This document shows, piece by piece, positions 10,533 through 22,126 of a stretch of 64,000 bases of DNA (within the stretch, counting starts at the first letter, position 1; each line of letters begins with the position of its first letter). The stretch lies in NCBI GenBank assembly GCA_002633025.1, contig NMRB01000044.1, positions 654,871 through 718,870 on the forward strand, read 5' to 3'. The DNA comes from Notospermus geniculatus (Eukaryota > Nemertea > Pilidiophora > Heteronemertea > Lineidae). Made by a program: the position numbers and the translations under genes. The notes beneath the pieces were generated by a model. That model searched no databases. It saw nothing but the letters and a program-made list of their open reading frames with translations, and was not told the origin of the DNA.

Positions 10533-13500
10533 CTGACATCATTTCCAAGCCACCGAGAAGTCATTTGGTGTCAATAAGGTCCATTTACAGAAAACAAAAC
10601 TCACCTTAAAGCCATCCAACCTTCCACGAACCTTAATAACACAAGGTGCATTGCAATCGATAAAGAAATCTCACTAGGTGATGACAGAAATGAGGAAAAA
10701 GCCGTGATATTGACAAAGTTCCATCTTGACGACCCTGAGCCCTTCTAGAATGTGATAAATCAATGACAACTCGGGCAGGATATGGGTAATATCATGATGA
10801 TTCCCATTGGAAGCCGAGCAATTCAGGCAGAAAACCATCAATGATAATAAAGAACAAGCTGCACTTAACCACGTTAGAATAGTTCTGATATCCTTCGATT
10901 ACCATGGAAACCACAATTGTTGGAATTCGTATGATCTGATCGACTAAAAAGGGTGCGCCCATAAGCAAAGGTTGATTTAAACACAAAACTAATTTGTATA
11001 CTCCTAATACATACATGTAGCACGAACGCATGCAAGGGATTGTGAAGTCAAAAGAAATGCTGAGTTTTAAGTGCAGTTTTCTTACTCTACTAAGGTGTCA
11101 CATCAGAGGAATGCCACATGACATGTAAAAGAGCTGAACCGATCAGATCAGATCAAATCATGCTCATCATCTAGTTCTCAAAGACGTAGGACGCGTAATC
11201 CTCGTAGATAAAGTTCCAGAATGTCATAATACATCATTACAATCTAGGCATTACTTCAAAGAATATAAGCTCCTTGATCCGACCTTTCTTCCATCAACAT
11301 AAAAGATTCAAAAAAGCTAATGTGCAGCATGCAACGAATCAACCTTCCTCCATTACAACACAACCCTGGACTTCTTGACTGCCGAGAGCCCATAGCAACA
11401 TGAGACAGAGTCAAACACATCTCTTCAAAAGCAATAGCAATGTAAACATGTCCCAGCGCAGTGCTATTTGGCAACCAGGCAACCTTTAGATATTGGTAAA
11501 GATCACGTATTGGCAAAAAATTGTCACTCGATGACTTCTGTTCAGACATGAGTTGGTATCTCAAGAGAGCTTTGACCCTCAAACAATGGTGTAACAGAGC
11601 TTTGACCCTCACACAATGGTATCTCAACAGAGCTTTGACCCTCAAACAATGGTATCTCAACAGAGCTTTGATCCTCAAACAATGGTATCTCAACAGAGCT
11701 TTGACCCTCAAACAATGGTGTAACAGAGCTTTGACCCTCAAACAATGGCGTAACGTAAGTAACTCAACCCTCTGTCTTGCGTCACCAGCATACACGCACC
11801 ACTACTTCACCAACAACTTCAACTATTTCAGACCAGAGTGAGGGAAAAGCAAACCCTGGAATTCTTTGAATCTGAAATTACTTCCGCATCAAGATGAGTA
11901 ATCAGAGATACGTGCCGAATCCCGAATCATTATCTCTTCCCAGAAGAGTCCAATAATGCGACCTTGAGCGGTATTCAGTCAATACGATTCCAATTACATA
12001 GGAAGCCAGTGCATCAGAACACACAGAAACATAAAAAATGCCAACATCATTGCAAAGTAATGTGTGACGTTAGCATTGACAGTTGAAAGCACAAAGGATG
12101 AGAGAAGTTTCATAAAGCATGGGTACAGAGGCAAAATTCTTACCACATGTACCAAATATAGTAACTATTTAATGTGTCAAACTTTTCGTTAATATACATG
12201 TAGTTAATGAAACAGAGCTTCTTACATTGGCAAATAACAGAGCGTCCTTCAGTTACTTCCATCAGATGATATTCGTGAACTTTTTTTTTCATTTCAGGTA
12301 TCAAACGCAAAAAATATCATATTCCTAAGAAGCAAGAGATTTGTCATGATTCTCTCATCAACAACGACCTTGAACACTCTACTTACAACAACCAAACACT
12401 GCAGCGAAGTACGATGAAAGCATTAGACTGAAATCCGCAAGTCATTTTCAGCAACACAAAGATCACGAAGAAAGGGGAGGCAATGTCAAAGTGAGTCACG
12501 CAACATGAACTCCTGCATAAAAAGTACATATCTGGGATTCAGTTAGATGGCATGTTTACATGTCATCTACAAACTACCTTGATCTTCTCTACTGCGCACT
12601 TACAAGAAACGCAATGACAAAGAATAGCATCCAGGGGGTTATCGTTACCAGCAGCGACGGCGAAATATGACATGATTGGAGAAATGATATGTAGTTTGTT
12701 GGAGGAAGGAGAGGACCTGATAATTAAGTAAATTACCATCGTTGTATAACCTTTCATGACATGTAACAAGTGGCGACGAGACTGATTGATCATGGCTTTT
12801 CCATGGAGATGGGGATGGCAAAAATATGAAAGGTCTGGCCAAAGCCAGCACTTCTAAATGTACATGTACCATCAATTGATGCCGAAGAAAATTGATGCAG
12901 AAGAAAAGTCAATCATAAGGGATAAACCTTAGTGACCACCAAACCACTGCCAATGATGCACTTGCAATGTTCTTCTACGTAGTAGTGCGATGAACTTATG
13001 GCGTTTGTCTACAGACCCTGCCCAAGGATCAAGGAAGGTGACAGTCACAGAGGACAAGTTGATTGGCAATCTAATGGATGGTTTATATTCCTAGAGGCAT
13101 AAAGGTGATGTTTGCTTAAAATCATTACTGGGGCAAGCCCAACAATTTGTGTGTTTGGTACAATGGAATATGAACTGAATCAGCCGGAAGGTATAGATAT
13201 CTGTTGTCTGTCTGAAGGAATTTTATACTTATTGGGTCTCGTTTGACCAGAATACATGTACTTGTCAGCAACACACCTATTATAAGTGAGAGAGAGAGTC
13301 ACCCTCTACGCTGTTTGGCTGGTGAATGCATGCCATGATAAAATGAAGAAAAGAGACGAAACCTAAATGCATCTGCAGCAAGAAAAAATAGACTCCAATG
13401 TTTTTGCCAGAACTGTGAGATACGGTGAAGAAAAATCTCATGAGTCATTGCTTTACTTGTCATCTCTGTCCTTGAGCAGAGAAAACACCGAAGAAATAGC

Positions 13501-13652
13501 TGAAAGGAGAGTCGCCTTGGAAAAGGCGTACATGAAGAGTACTGCAAGCATATGCCATATCACAGAATGGGCAACATTTTTGATTTGTAAAATTGATCCG
13601 GACACCACTTCAGAATCCCACTGACTGGTATTGCTATTCGTTAATATCTAAA
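10533..13652. other. upstream intron DNA of copy 1
   Basis: No exon could be placed with confidence. An 86-codon plus-strand frame (13,367-13,624) is open in both copies with a 6-bp in-frame indel, but has no recognised motif. Other frames around 12.3-12.9 kb are broken by indels between the two copies, which argues against coding. The minisatellite at 11,555-11,746 lies inside. Confidence 0.45.
11555..11746. repeat. minisatellite, six units of 30/33 bp (copy 1)
   Basis: The core AGAGCTTTGACCCTCAAACA is repeated six times, joined by GGTATCTCAAC or GGTGTAAC linkers (33, 30, 33, 33, 33, 30 bp). The array is open in more than one frame on both strands (for example RALTLKQW repeats), which follows from unit length divisible by three and does not indicate a gene. 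Copy 2 has four units. Confidence 0.85.
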
Positions 13653-13697
13653 TTTCAGATCAATAGCCCCAGCGGTTACGAAACGTGCCCTGCTAAC

Positions 13698-13789
13698 GGA
13701 CGACGACGACGGACGACGACGACGACAGACGACGACGGACGACGACGGACGACGGACGCTGACTGACGACAAAAGCTCACGGGTGAGCT
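13698..13789. repeat. GAC microsatellite plus palindrome at the junction between tandem copies
   Basis: An interrupted (GAC)n tract (13,698-13,770) is followed by the 7-bp-armed palindrome AGCTCACGGGTGAGCT (13,774-13,789) and A-rich DNA. A GACGG tract followed by a palindromic AGCTCAC...GTGAGCT end is, as I recall, common as the tail of short interspersed elements in marine invertebrates. Here it sits exactly at the start of copy 2 and is absent from the start of copy 1. Confidence 0.6.
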
Positions 13790-14976
13790 AAAAAAGGGGA
13801 CACAACCTGCACGAAGTGGACTTGTCCAACAGTTCCGTTGATGCCCGAGAGATGGCGACACAACCTCAATTGGAACATCGCAATTTTCAATATGAACACG
13901 TGCAATTACAAAAGTACACGAAATGTTAATGCCCTCATCTCCATTATTTGGTGACACTGAATACTTCACTTTTTCTCTAGTGACAAAATTCTCACCGATA
14001 TGGCGGTCTTAAATACATGTACACCTCATTCCGTTCAACTGCACACCACAAACTGACAATGTACAAAATATCATAACAATTTTCACATATTGCCATCTGT
14101 GAAGCTCCGGTGAAAACAACATAAATGTGATGTCATACCCATACCCCATTAGAACACGGGGCATGAAAATCAGACCTTCCAGAGATGAATGTCTTTGTGT
14201 GTCGTATACGTTAAGGACCCATATATTGGGCACTGCATTGTGGCAATCATACAGAGTGTTCAAACCCCAAAGCTGAGTGCTAGCAGTACGGCCAGTTATC
14301 TGACACTAATGACGGCTACATACCAGTACATGGGTTGTTACCAACACATAGACAGTCAGAGACTTCATAAATAGTGCCTCACACCAATTGCAGAACATAT
14401 TGACCACTTATGATGGGAGTGCCGAATGCTTATCATTGGTTGGAGTTCGTCATATACAAATTCCGCCATTATGAAAAATGTCTGATACTAATTATGGGAG
14501 TGCAGCTGACATTCAACACTTGTCGATGGAGAAGCATACAAAAATGTGAGATATTGAGAAGTATTTTCACATGATGTTAATGTGCATTACTTTCATTTGT
14601 GGACACTACTAAATGTACAACCAAAATTTACATATGTACAGAGTGTTCAAGGGACATATTTCTGAATGTCTTGTATTTATCTACAAAGTTACAATATGAT
14701 ATTTACAGGAGATGATGCCGTGTGATTGGCGTTATATCCTCATCTGAGATTGTCCCCATAATCGCCCAAGTCCAATCAGTATGAAAATCGTCCTTATTTG
14801 TCAGTTGAGTATCGATGCCCGAGCTGAATACGAGTTCCGGTAGTTAGCTTCAATAGTCAAGTTGCAAAGTACCGTAATGAATTGTGTGAAGGTGTCTTAA
14901 TGTACAGGGTCAGGGCAACAGGATGCTGTGCGACGTTACAAATCTCATATCCAGCATACTTGCACACCAGGCTTTC

Positions 14977-15051
14977 TCATCCTCTTTCTGTACTTTCTGT
15001 CTCCGACCTCTCATACTTGTTGGCATAACTTTTCACACACTCATCAGTGTA
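14977..15051 (-). CDS. CRACD-like gene copy 2, terminal exon with shifted frame
   Basis: Same acceptor and phase as the copy 1 exon. One extra base (an A within TCTGTACTTTC on the plus strand, near 14,992) shifts the frame, so the peptide ends TESTERG and stops 22 codons earlier than copy 1. The downstream sequence that is coding in copy 1 is still well conserved. That is what one expects from a recent frameshift, an assembly error or an allelic difference. Confidence 0.5.
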   Translation of the reverse strand, partial: YTDECVKSYANKYERSETESTERG

Positions 15052-15167
15052 CTGGATGATGAAGATGATGATCACACAATGTAACGGTCCTGCATTAGTC
15101 CGTCCCCAGTCTCGGTAGGTTTCAGGGTTCACTCGATACAGTTCTGACTGTCATCTCGTCAACTGAC

Positions 15168-15272
15168 CTGCATATTTTGAAAGTTCTTGACCATATCTAG
15201 CACCTTTTGAGGCTGTTTTTTCGTGGCAGAGCTGCAGGTTGCTGGGGCGACTGGTTCTGGAGTTGATGAGAA
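15168..15272 (-). CDS. CRACD-like gene copy 2, penultimate exon
   Basis: A 105-bp exon equivalent to 5,155-5,259, with the same acceptor (CTTTTCAG|TTCTC), donor (GCAG|GTCAGT) and phase 0 at both ends. The encoded peptide appears identical to that of copy 1. Confidence 0.55.
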
Positions 15273-17063
15273 CTGAAAAGGCAAGGAAAGTTGACTGATG
15301 AGAACTCTTCTGGAATGTCAGGTAGGGAATTCACTAAAACAGCACTGGGGTCACAAAATCATGATGAAAAAGGCACAACTGAACAAAAACTGATATGTAT
15401 TACTGCCAAAGAATGAAACTAGGCTTAACAAATCACACACATTTACCAAATACGTTGTAACCACAAACCTCCAATTATTATGGGACATAAGAAAACGTGA
15501 TTACTTCAGAACAGGAGGAACAGGGATACTTCACGAATTGTAAAAGGATCAGGGAAAAATAATGATCAAAATCTGAAATTAACACAGTGCTGAATAATTA
15601 AGTGCTGGATACAGTTGTGAAAGGTAAAACACCCAAAGCCAGGGGTGAAAGGTGCCCCAGATAGGCTTCAGTGATCGAAGAAGGTGACATCAAAATGCCA
15701 AGGTGGTGTTGGAATGGAGATCTTATAAGAAAATGGTTATAATTGATTATGGGTTTCTAAAGATAAGTGTCCCTTCCAGTTAAAATCACAAACAGGCAAG
15801 GTATAGAAAACTGAGAAAACAGAAAAAACCATGCAGATATTTGGTGACATTCAATGAGCTGGAATTAAGGTCAGTTGTTACATTACACGTATCACGAAGT
15901 TCATCGCACGCATGCCACAATTTGTGCCTTCGTTTCTGAGTCAACTGGCATGGCGTGACCTTTTTGTACATCATGTATCATCCTTTTCATGCTATTTGTT
16001 CAAAATTCTCTACGTGTAGATACAATCATTGCGTTGATGCATACATCCTCTACAACAGGCACATGCAATTTGGGTACACCTCGACGTAGCCCCATCTTGG
16101 CTGCTACAAGCACACCTCTTGTGTGAAAGCTTTAGTCAACAGACTGGTGAGGAGCTGCTGGTAGATAAGTGCCATTACATGCAGTACTACCAGTACATGA
16201 TTAAATTGGTTTAACATGCTTGAAATACACGTAAAAGACATGGCCGAAATGAACTCGGGTCAGTTTTTCCCTCAATTGTGTTTTTGCTGTTTTTTTCTGT
16301 TCATCGACAATTTTTAAGTTCATGATAATCGCAGGTCAGTACATCAAGTCTGTACAGACATTTTGATATATTTGTTCCCAATTGGAATAAAATCAAAATG
16401 AGTTGAAACTGACGGAAATTTGGTCAAGAGGAGTCCATGCAGTGTGAATATTCAGACAAACTGCACTGGGCACTCATAAAAGCTACACCACTTTCACTAA
16501 TACTAAAAGGTATTGTTACATTTTCAAACACCCTTCATATTAAAGTTTTCTGTATCACACTCCAACATACCATGACAGCACCCCTCTACCATAGAGGGGG
16601 GACTAATTTCCTCTCCACCTGAAAAACATAACGTTTCCCACACGGTTTGAGAATAGAATTATCAAGTGAGCAGGTTTCAGTTTGCAAGGGGAGTTTCAGG
16701 CAAAACTCTTCTGCCCAATGTGAAGTTTATCCAAAAGGAGGACAAGCCCAGGTCTTCAATATTGGTACTCTTATTGGTGTATCGTACGGTGAATCTGATA
16801 CAACATCCACCTCGCCAACCTAAGAAGATACACCAATATGAGACCAAACATGCTCTGAATGTGGAGACACACACATACAACAAATAAAATGGGGCATTTC
16901 TTGCTCCTTGCGAGCAAGCAGTGTCATCATATTCTAAGCAAGATGCTGAAATAAAATAAACCCATCCCTCCACATTAAAAAAACATTTTTTGTATCCGAG
17001 CTCCACAAAGCCCGAGAGACCAAGTTGTGTATTTTCTAAAAAACTTACGGGCAAGATTCTCAC
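15273..17063 (-). other. intron, CRACD-like gene copy 2
   Basis: Equivalent to the copy 1 intron 5,260-7,015, with small indels. The open frame of the large exon happens to continue far past its donor here (to 16,677). That extension is hydrophobic and unlike the exon, so I treat it as read-through into intron. Confidence 0.5.
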
Positions 17064-18452
17064 CTTGTCAGATCGTTTCTGAGATTTTATGTCGATGATT
17101 TCAGCCTTTTTCTTTGAGTCATCTTCAAACGTTTTTGAGAATCTCTTGACGATACTGGACGATGATGTTGTTTGAGTTTTATTGCTGTCGTTAGATGGCA
17201 CTGTCTTTTCTTCAACCTTAGACTGACGTTTCCAAGCCGGGACATTCTGCTCATCTTTCTTTATGGCAATTTTATCTGATGACACTTTACTTTCCTCCGC
17301 CTTTTGTTGTTGTTGTCGCTTCCATGGTGGGACATTTTCCGTCTTGGCCTCATCCTTTTCCTTCGCTTTCATTGCCTCTTCTTTATTTTTCTTGAGCTGC
17401 GCCTTCCATGGCGGAATTTCTGAATCCTTAGAAATTTCTGGCGATTTTTCAAAAATCGGCGACTTAGCAACAGGAGATTTAGGCACGGGTGATTTGGGAG
17501 GTGAAGCTGACAATGTCGATATTTTGGTCTCGTTTGCTTTCTCTTCAACTGGGTCCTTTTGTTTCTTACGTGCCAATGAAATCCATGCTGGCTCCCCTCC
17601 ACCAGATCCCGACTCAATAGCAGAAAAACGCTTCGTTTCGACTTTCACCCCTGATTGTTTTGGCTCTTTAGAGACCTCGTGAGAGGAAATACGTTTCAGT
17701 GGTTGCTTGTCGACACTCAACGCATCAGAACTCTTACTCTGCGCGACCTTGAAGGCCACAGGGTCAACAGGTGCGGTCTTACTCCGCCAAGGTTGTGATC
17801 CTTTCGTTGGACTCTCGTCCCTCTTCTTCACCTCATTCTTTGGTTTTGAATCCGCTGAATTAGGATTTCCTGACTGTGATTTTTCAAACATTGAGATATT
17901 CACAGAACCAATTTTTCCACCAGGTGATTTTGGTTCTGCTTTCGTTTCAGCCTTCCTTTCACCAACAGCACCATCCTTATTTGTTGAGCTATCAGAAGCT
18001 TCTTGACCCTTGTCATCCGTGTACACAGACCGTCTTTTAAACTTGTCAAATGCTTTTGAAAATTCTGACGCCTGTTCAGGGCTAGGAGTTCTTGGCTTCA
18101 ATTCCTTGTCTGTGACACTTTCTAAACTTTTATTAAAGGATTTACGTTTCATCTCTAATAATATCGATTGGTGTTCTTTATCCTTTTCAACTGGTGACGA
18201 GGAACCCAATCGCTTTTGGCGCATCACCACCTTAGTCTCTTGATTACTGTTTATGGCAGCAACTTCCATGTCCTCTTTCTTTTCATCCTTTGACGGCAGA
18301 GTATCTAATGAGTTTGCTCTTTGTTTTTCAACATTTTCTTTATCTGCTTCTTTCTTTTCCTCGGATTCTCGCCGCGAACCTGAGAACGACATCTTTGATG
18401 GCGACTCCTCACTTACACTTGTCAAGTTTGCAGGTGGAGATTTCGGAGATTT
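17064..18452 (-). CDS. CRACD-like actin regulator copy 2, large central exon (463 codons)
   Basis: Same exon as 7,016-8,392 with the same acceptor, donor and phases. It is four codons longer: the peptide reads ISSHEVSKEPK where copy 1 reads ISSQEPK, a 12-bp in-frame indel. Other differences seen are T to I twice, Q to E and D to E. The KSP run and all five tryptophan motifs are intact. The frame is preserved across 1.39 kb despite indels elsewhere in the copy, which supports this exon being under coding constraint until recently. Confidence 0.7.
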
Positions 18453-18705
18453 CTGAAACAGAAAAGAAGTTCTATCATTTTGATGGCAAATCTTCTGTCC
18501 CAGAGCTATCTCCAGAAACAGCGTTCATTCAAAGCTTTGATTGCAAAAGATAAACCTCACTGCCATTTTTCTGTTTGCTTTCCATGTTACACTCCTGTCC
18601 ACAACGAAGAGTGCAATGATTTGTGCATCGAGTACAAGGGAGTCTTTCGATCAGCTTTCCATAACCACAACACATCCCAAGATACAGAAGTAGTATTATA
18701 CCAAC

Positions 18706-18833
18706 CAGTGATTGTGAATGTTTTGAAGGTTTCCGTCGTTGTTTTGGCCTAACGGCTGATTTATGTTTGGCTGCCGTCAAATCTAACGATTCTGAGGGAC
18801 TGACTGCATCCAGATCTAACTCCATGCTTGAAT
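18706..18833 (-). CDS. CRACD-like gene copy 2, exon with CPI-like motif
   Basis: A 128-bp exon equivalent to 8,662-8,789 with the same splice sites. The AAKHKSAVRPKQRRKP motif is unchanged. The exon is framed by the same weak donor CTG|GTTGGT, so the unusual donor is shared by both copies. Confidence 0.7.
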
Positions 18834-19021
18834 CTGTAAGAGAGGTCAACATAGATGTACAAAATTTGTCTTAGTTACCCCCACCACACACAAAAAATCT
18901 CAAATTTCATTCTAAGTGTTCAAACGAACAACTTTCTTAAAGTACAAGCCTTAAACTCGTCTAGTTGGAAAATGATTTAAATGCCTATAACACAGATACA
19001 CAGCACACAATTTTTGCACAC

Positions 19022-19151
19022 CTAATGAGGAGGCAGACCGGAAGAAGCTACCACTGGTTGGACTGGAAGAGAAGAACTCCTCCTCCAGTTCCGAGCTGTC
19101 CATACTGTACAGGCTGTGCTCGCTTTCACGGCTCATGGTCTTGGATTTGGA
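19022..19151 (-). CDS. CRACD-like gene copy 2, Ser-rich exon
   Basis: A 130-bp exon equivalent to 9,038-9,167, with the same acceptor (CTCTTTCCAG), donor (TTAG|GTGTGC) and phases. The protein sequence appears the same as copy 1 within the exon. Confidence 0.6.
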
Positions 19152-20361
19152 CTGGAAAGAGAAAGAACATACAGTGTGAAACAAGTACCAAGTCCACCGC
19201 AGTGCCTTCAGCAGCCCATGCTGTCAGGTTTGCTTCGAGTTTTGGCTCACCTTCTTGATCTGGACTGGAAAGACAAATAAGATCGTCGCTGGAATAAGAC
19301 AGGGGCCTTTAAAGCTACCAAGAATTGTGACGACATCCCTTGATTTCACAGACTGATATCCACAGTAACAAATGAGACTTCCGAAGGCACATTAAGAGAA
19401 ACTGATATGTTTTTAGAATGGCTAACATAAGAGGATGGGTCCAAAATCCTACTGTTGATCAATTCTATTTCCATATAACTCTACAGTGACGGCCCTGCTT
19501 CAACTTACATCATCTTAAGTCAGTGATACAGTATGCTCATAACTTACTGACAGCAAAGACCATACAGATTTCTCAATATTGGTAGGATCAGAACTAATGC
19601 CATGGGGAAAGCTGTGGATGAAAGAGATTGTTGCTCACAAAGGCATTGATGCCTTTTGATGTAGCTGATTACATAAAGGAAAGAACTATAAAGGAGATTT
19701 CCGCTGACTTTCAGCAACTTTAAAGGAGGTCTGTCTCATCTGTCTCAGAATTAAAAGTCGCAGCATGAACTGTTGAAATGAAACTTTGCAGCGTTAATTG
19801 TTGGAGAAAATGAAACTGAAGATGAAACCACTCGTTTTCTTATGGATTTGGAGAAGAGTTGAGGAATTTGACAAGAGTTCAGAAACCACAAAGGCATACA
19901 TCATGAAAAATATCTACCTCACTTCATAGCAGGCAATCACTGGCGACGACTAGGGTGTTTTTCTATCCTGATGAGAGGTTGGCATGATTAGTTAGGGATG
20001 TGGGACCATTAAAAACATTCACGGCTTCATGCTTGACAATAAGATAATTTGGGAAGGACTGGAGAATAGGAACTGATGACAAAAACGTTATGTTAAGGCT
20101 TGTGACAGGAAAAGTAGGAATATGGACTGGACCCTGGACATGCTGTGGCAAAGAATTGTCAAATGACCGGATTTTCTGTTTGGCCTCTGATCATGTTGTG
20201 ACGAGGTAGTATGGTAACAGTGTCCGCAAGGAACAGTGCTGGGTATGGGAAACCAAACTTGTGTGGAAAGTGTGAAAGGGAACTGACCAATATAAATTCA
20301 GAATAGGTCTGAGGTGTCAACATTCTTATGGGAGGCGGAGGGCCAACACACATTTCCCTAC

Positions 20362-20400
20362 CTTTAGAAGCAGAGAACTAGCAACCGATGATAAAGGTGT
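20362..20400 (-). pseudogene. truncated upstream exon, CRACD-like gene copy 2
   Basis: The donor CTTCTAAAG|GTAGGG and the last ~39 bp of the exon match copy 1 (10,381 onward), up to GATGATAAAGGTGT. A palindromic transposon then begins. The remaining ~115 bp of the exon and its acceptor (copy 1 10,420-10,532) are absent from the visible sequence. If not hidden in the N gap, this copy cannot splice as copy 1 does. Confidence 0.6.
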
Positions 20401-20401
20401 T

Positions 20402-21530
20402 ATGCCCGGTTGTTCAGCCTTGGCTTAAGCCAGAGTTGGGTCGATCCCGACATAAGCGTGGCTTAAGCCAGACTTATATTTCACAGCGCGTTGCTCAGGT
20501 TGGGCTTCAAACACAAGCCAAGCTTAAGCCTTTCTTATAATAAACCTGGCATTGGGGTGGTTATAAGCGCGACTTACAATGGTAGGCCTATTCACTGTAC
20601 GCCCTGACTTTGTAGATGGCAGAAGCATTGGTTCAGCTCACGTAACCTACACCTGAGCAACCGGGCAGACATCATCGAGCAAATTGTATAGGAAAGCATT
20701 GGGAAGGAGGGTAATAAGCCAGGCTTCGGTAATCCCGAGTTTAATTCAGGCTGTGCAATGAACTCGGAATTGATTAAGCTGTTCTTATGACCAGACATAA
20801 GCGCGACTTACGTGAACTCGAGTTTGAGGAATAAGCTAGGCTCAGGTGAGCCAGACCTGAACAACCGGGCATANNNNNNNNNNNNNNNNNNNNNNNNNNN
20901 NNNNNNNNNNNNNNNNNNNNNNNNNNNNNNNNNNNNNNNNNNNNNNNNNNNNNNNNNNNNNNNNNNNNNNNNNNNNNNNNNNNNNNNNNNNNNNNNNNNN
21001 NNNNNNNNNNNNNNNNNNNNNNNNNNNNNNNNNNNNNNNNNNNNNNNNNNNNNNNNNNNNNNNNNNNNNNNNNNNNNNNNNNNNNNNNNNNNNNNNNNNN
21101 NNNNNNNNNNNNNNNNNNNNNNNNNNNNNNNNNNNNNNNNNNNNNNNNNNNNNNNNNNNNNNNNNNNNNNNNNNNNNNNCCTGAATTAAACTCGGGATTA
21201 CCGAAGCCTGGCTTATTACCCTCCTTCCCAATGCTTTCCTGTACAATTTGCTCGATGATGTCTGCCCGGTTGCTCAGGTGTGGCTTACGTGAGCTGAACC
21301 AATGCTTCTGCCATCTACAAAGTCAGGGCATACAGTGAATAGGCCTATACCATTGTAAGTCGCGCTTATAACCACCCCACAGCCAGGTTTATTATAAGAA
21401 AGGCTTAAGCTTGGCTTGTGTTTGAAGCCCAACCTGCGCAACGCGCTGTGAAATATAAGTCTGGCTTAAGCCACGCTTATGTCGGGATCGACCCAACTCT
21501 GGCTTAAGCCAAGGCTGAACAACCGGGCAT
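20402..21530. mobile_element. large palindromic Harbinger-like MITE complex
   Basis: Two inverted arms of about 350 bp (20,402-20,750 and 21,180-21,530) enclose 123 bp plus a 306-N gap. The outer ends read TGCCCGGTTGTTCAG, inward on both sides, next to TTA on both sides. A TTA target duplication is what PIF/Harbinger elements make. Further copies of the same end occur inside, at about 20,655-20,671, 20,855-20,873 and 21,260-21,276, so nested insertions are likely. Repeated CTTAAGCC words fill the arms. No transposase is visible. Confidence 0.7.
20874..21179. other. assembly gap, 306 N
   Basis: Unresolved bases in the centre of the palindromic MITE. A long inverted repeat is a common reason for sequencing or assembly failure, so the gap position is probably caused by the hairpin. 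Confidence 0.95.
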
Positions 21531-21997
21531 TACTCTATTAAGGTGTCACATCAGAGGAATGCCACATGACATGTAAACGAGCTGAACCGATCAGATCAAG
21601 TCATCCTGATCATCTAGTTCTCAAAGACGTAGAACGCGTAATCCTCGTAGATGAAGTTCCAGAATGTCATAATACATCATTACAATCTAGGCATTACTTC
21701 AAAGAATATAAGCTCCTTGATCCGACCTTTCTTCCATCAACATAAAAGATTCAAAAAAGCTAATGTGCAGCATGCAATGAATCAACCTTTCTCCATTACA
21801 ACACAACCCTGGACTTCTTGACTGCCGAGAGGCCATAGCAACATGAGACAGAGTCAAACACATCTCTTCAAAAGCAATAGCAATGTAAACATGTCCCAGC
21901 GCAGTGCTATTTGGCAACCAGGCAACCTTTAGATATTGGTAAAGATCACGTCTTGGCAAAAAATTGTCGCTCGATGACTTCTGTTCAGAAAGAAGTT

Positions 21998-22126
21998 GGT
22001 ATCTCAACAGAGCTTTGACCCTCAAAGTAAACAATGGTGTAATCAGAGCTTTGACCCTCAAACAATGGTGTAACAGAGCTTTGACCCTCAAACAATGGTG
22101 TAACAGAGCTTTGACCCTCAAACAAT
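21998..22126. repeat. minisatellite, four units (copy 2)
   Basis: Same core (AGAGCTTTGACCCTCAAACA) as 11,555-11,746 but four units of 38, 31, 30 and 30 bp. The first unit holds an 8-bp relative expansion (AAAGTAAACA). This is a length difference between the tandem copies. Confidence 0.8.

Larger units (their letters stand above)
3781..13652. repeat. tandem unit, copy 1 (carries CRACD-like exons)
   Basis: This 9.87-kb block is repeated in the same orientation at 13,791-24,003. Both start with AAAAAGGGGACAC and end with GGTATTGCTATTCGTTAATATCTA. Alignment by eye shows near identity over exons, introns and the distal flank, broken by small indels. Copy 1 keeps about 0.68 kb (about 10,410-11,085) that copy 2 lacks. 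It may be a true tandem duplication or the second haplotype placed next to the first. Confidence 0.9.

Noticed and set aside
11256-11841. Frames of 106-179 codons with RALTLKQW or HCLRVKALL repeats
   Set aside because: These are translations of the minisatellite on both strands, and length and content differ between the copies.
12563-12875. Minus-strand frames near a GTAAGT donor
   Set aside because: A one-base indel between copies (12,63x versus 23,00x) destroys the frame, and no acceptor was found.
16677-17063. C-terminal extension of the large copy 2 exon into a hydrophobic tail
   Set aside because: It is read-through past the splice donor into intron. Copy 1 stops soon after the donor, and the downstream exon at 15,272 joins in frame.
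20812-21246. Frames of 125 and 134 codons across the N gap
   Set aside because: Most codons are N; these are artefacts of the gap.
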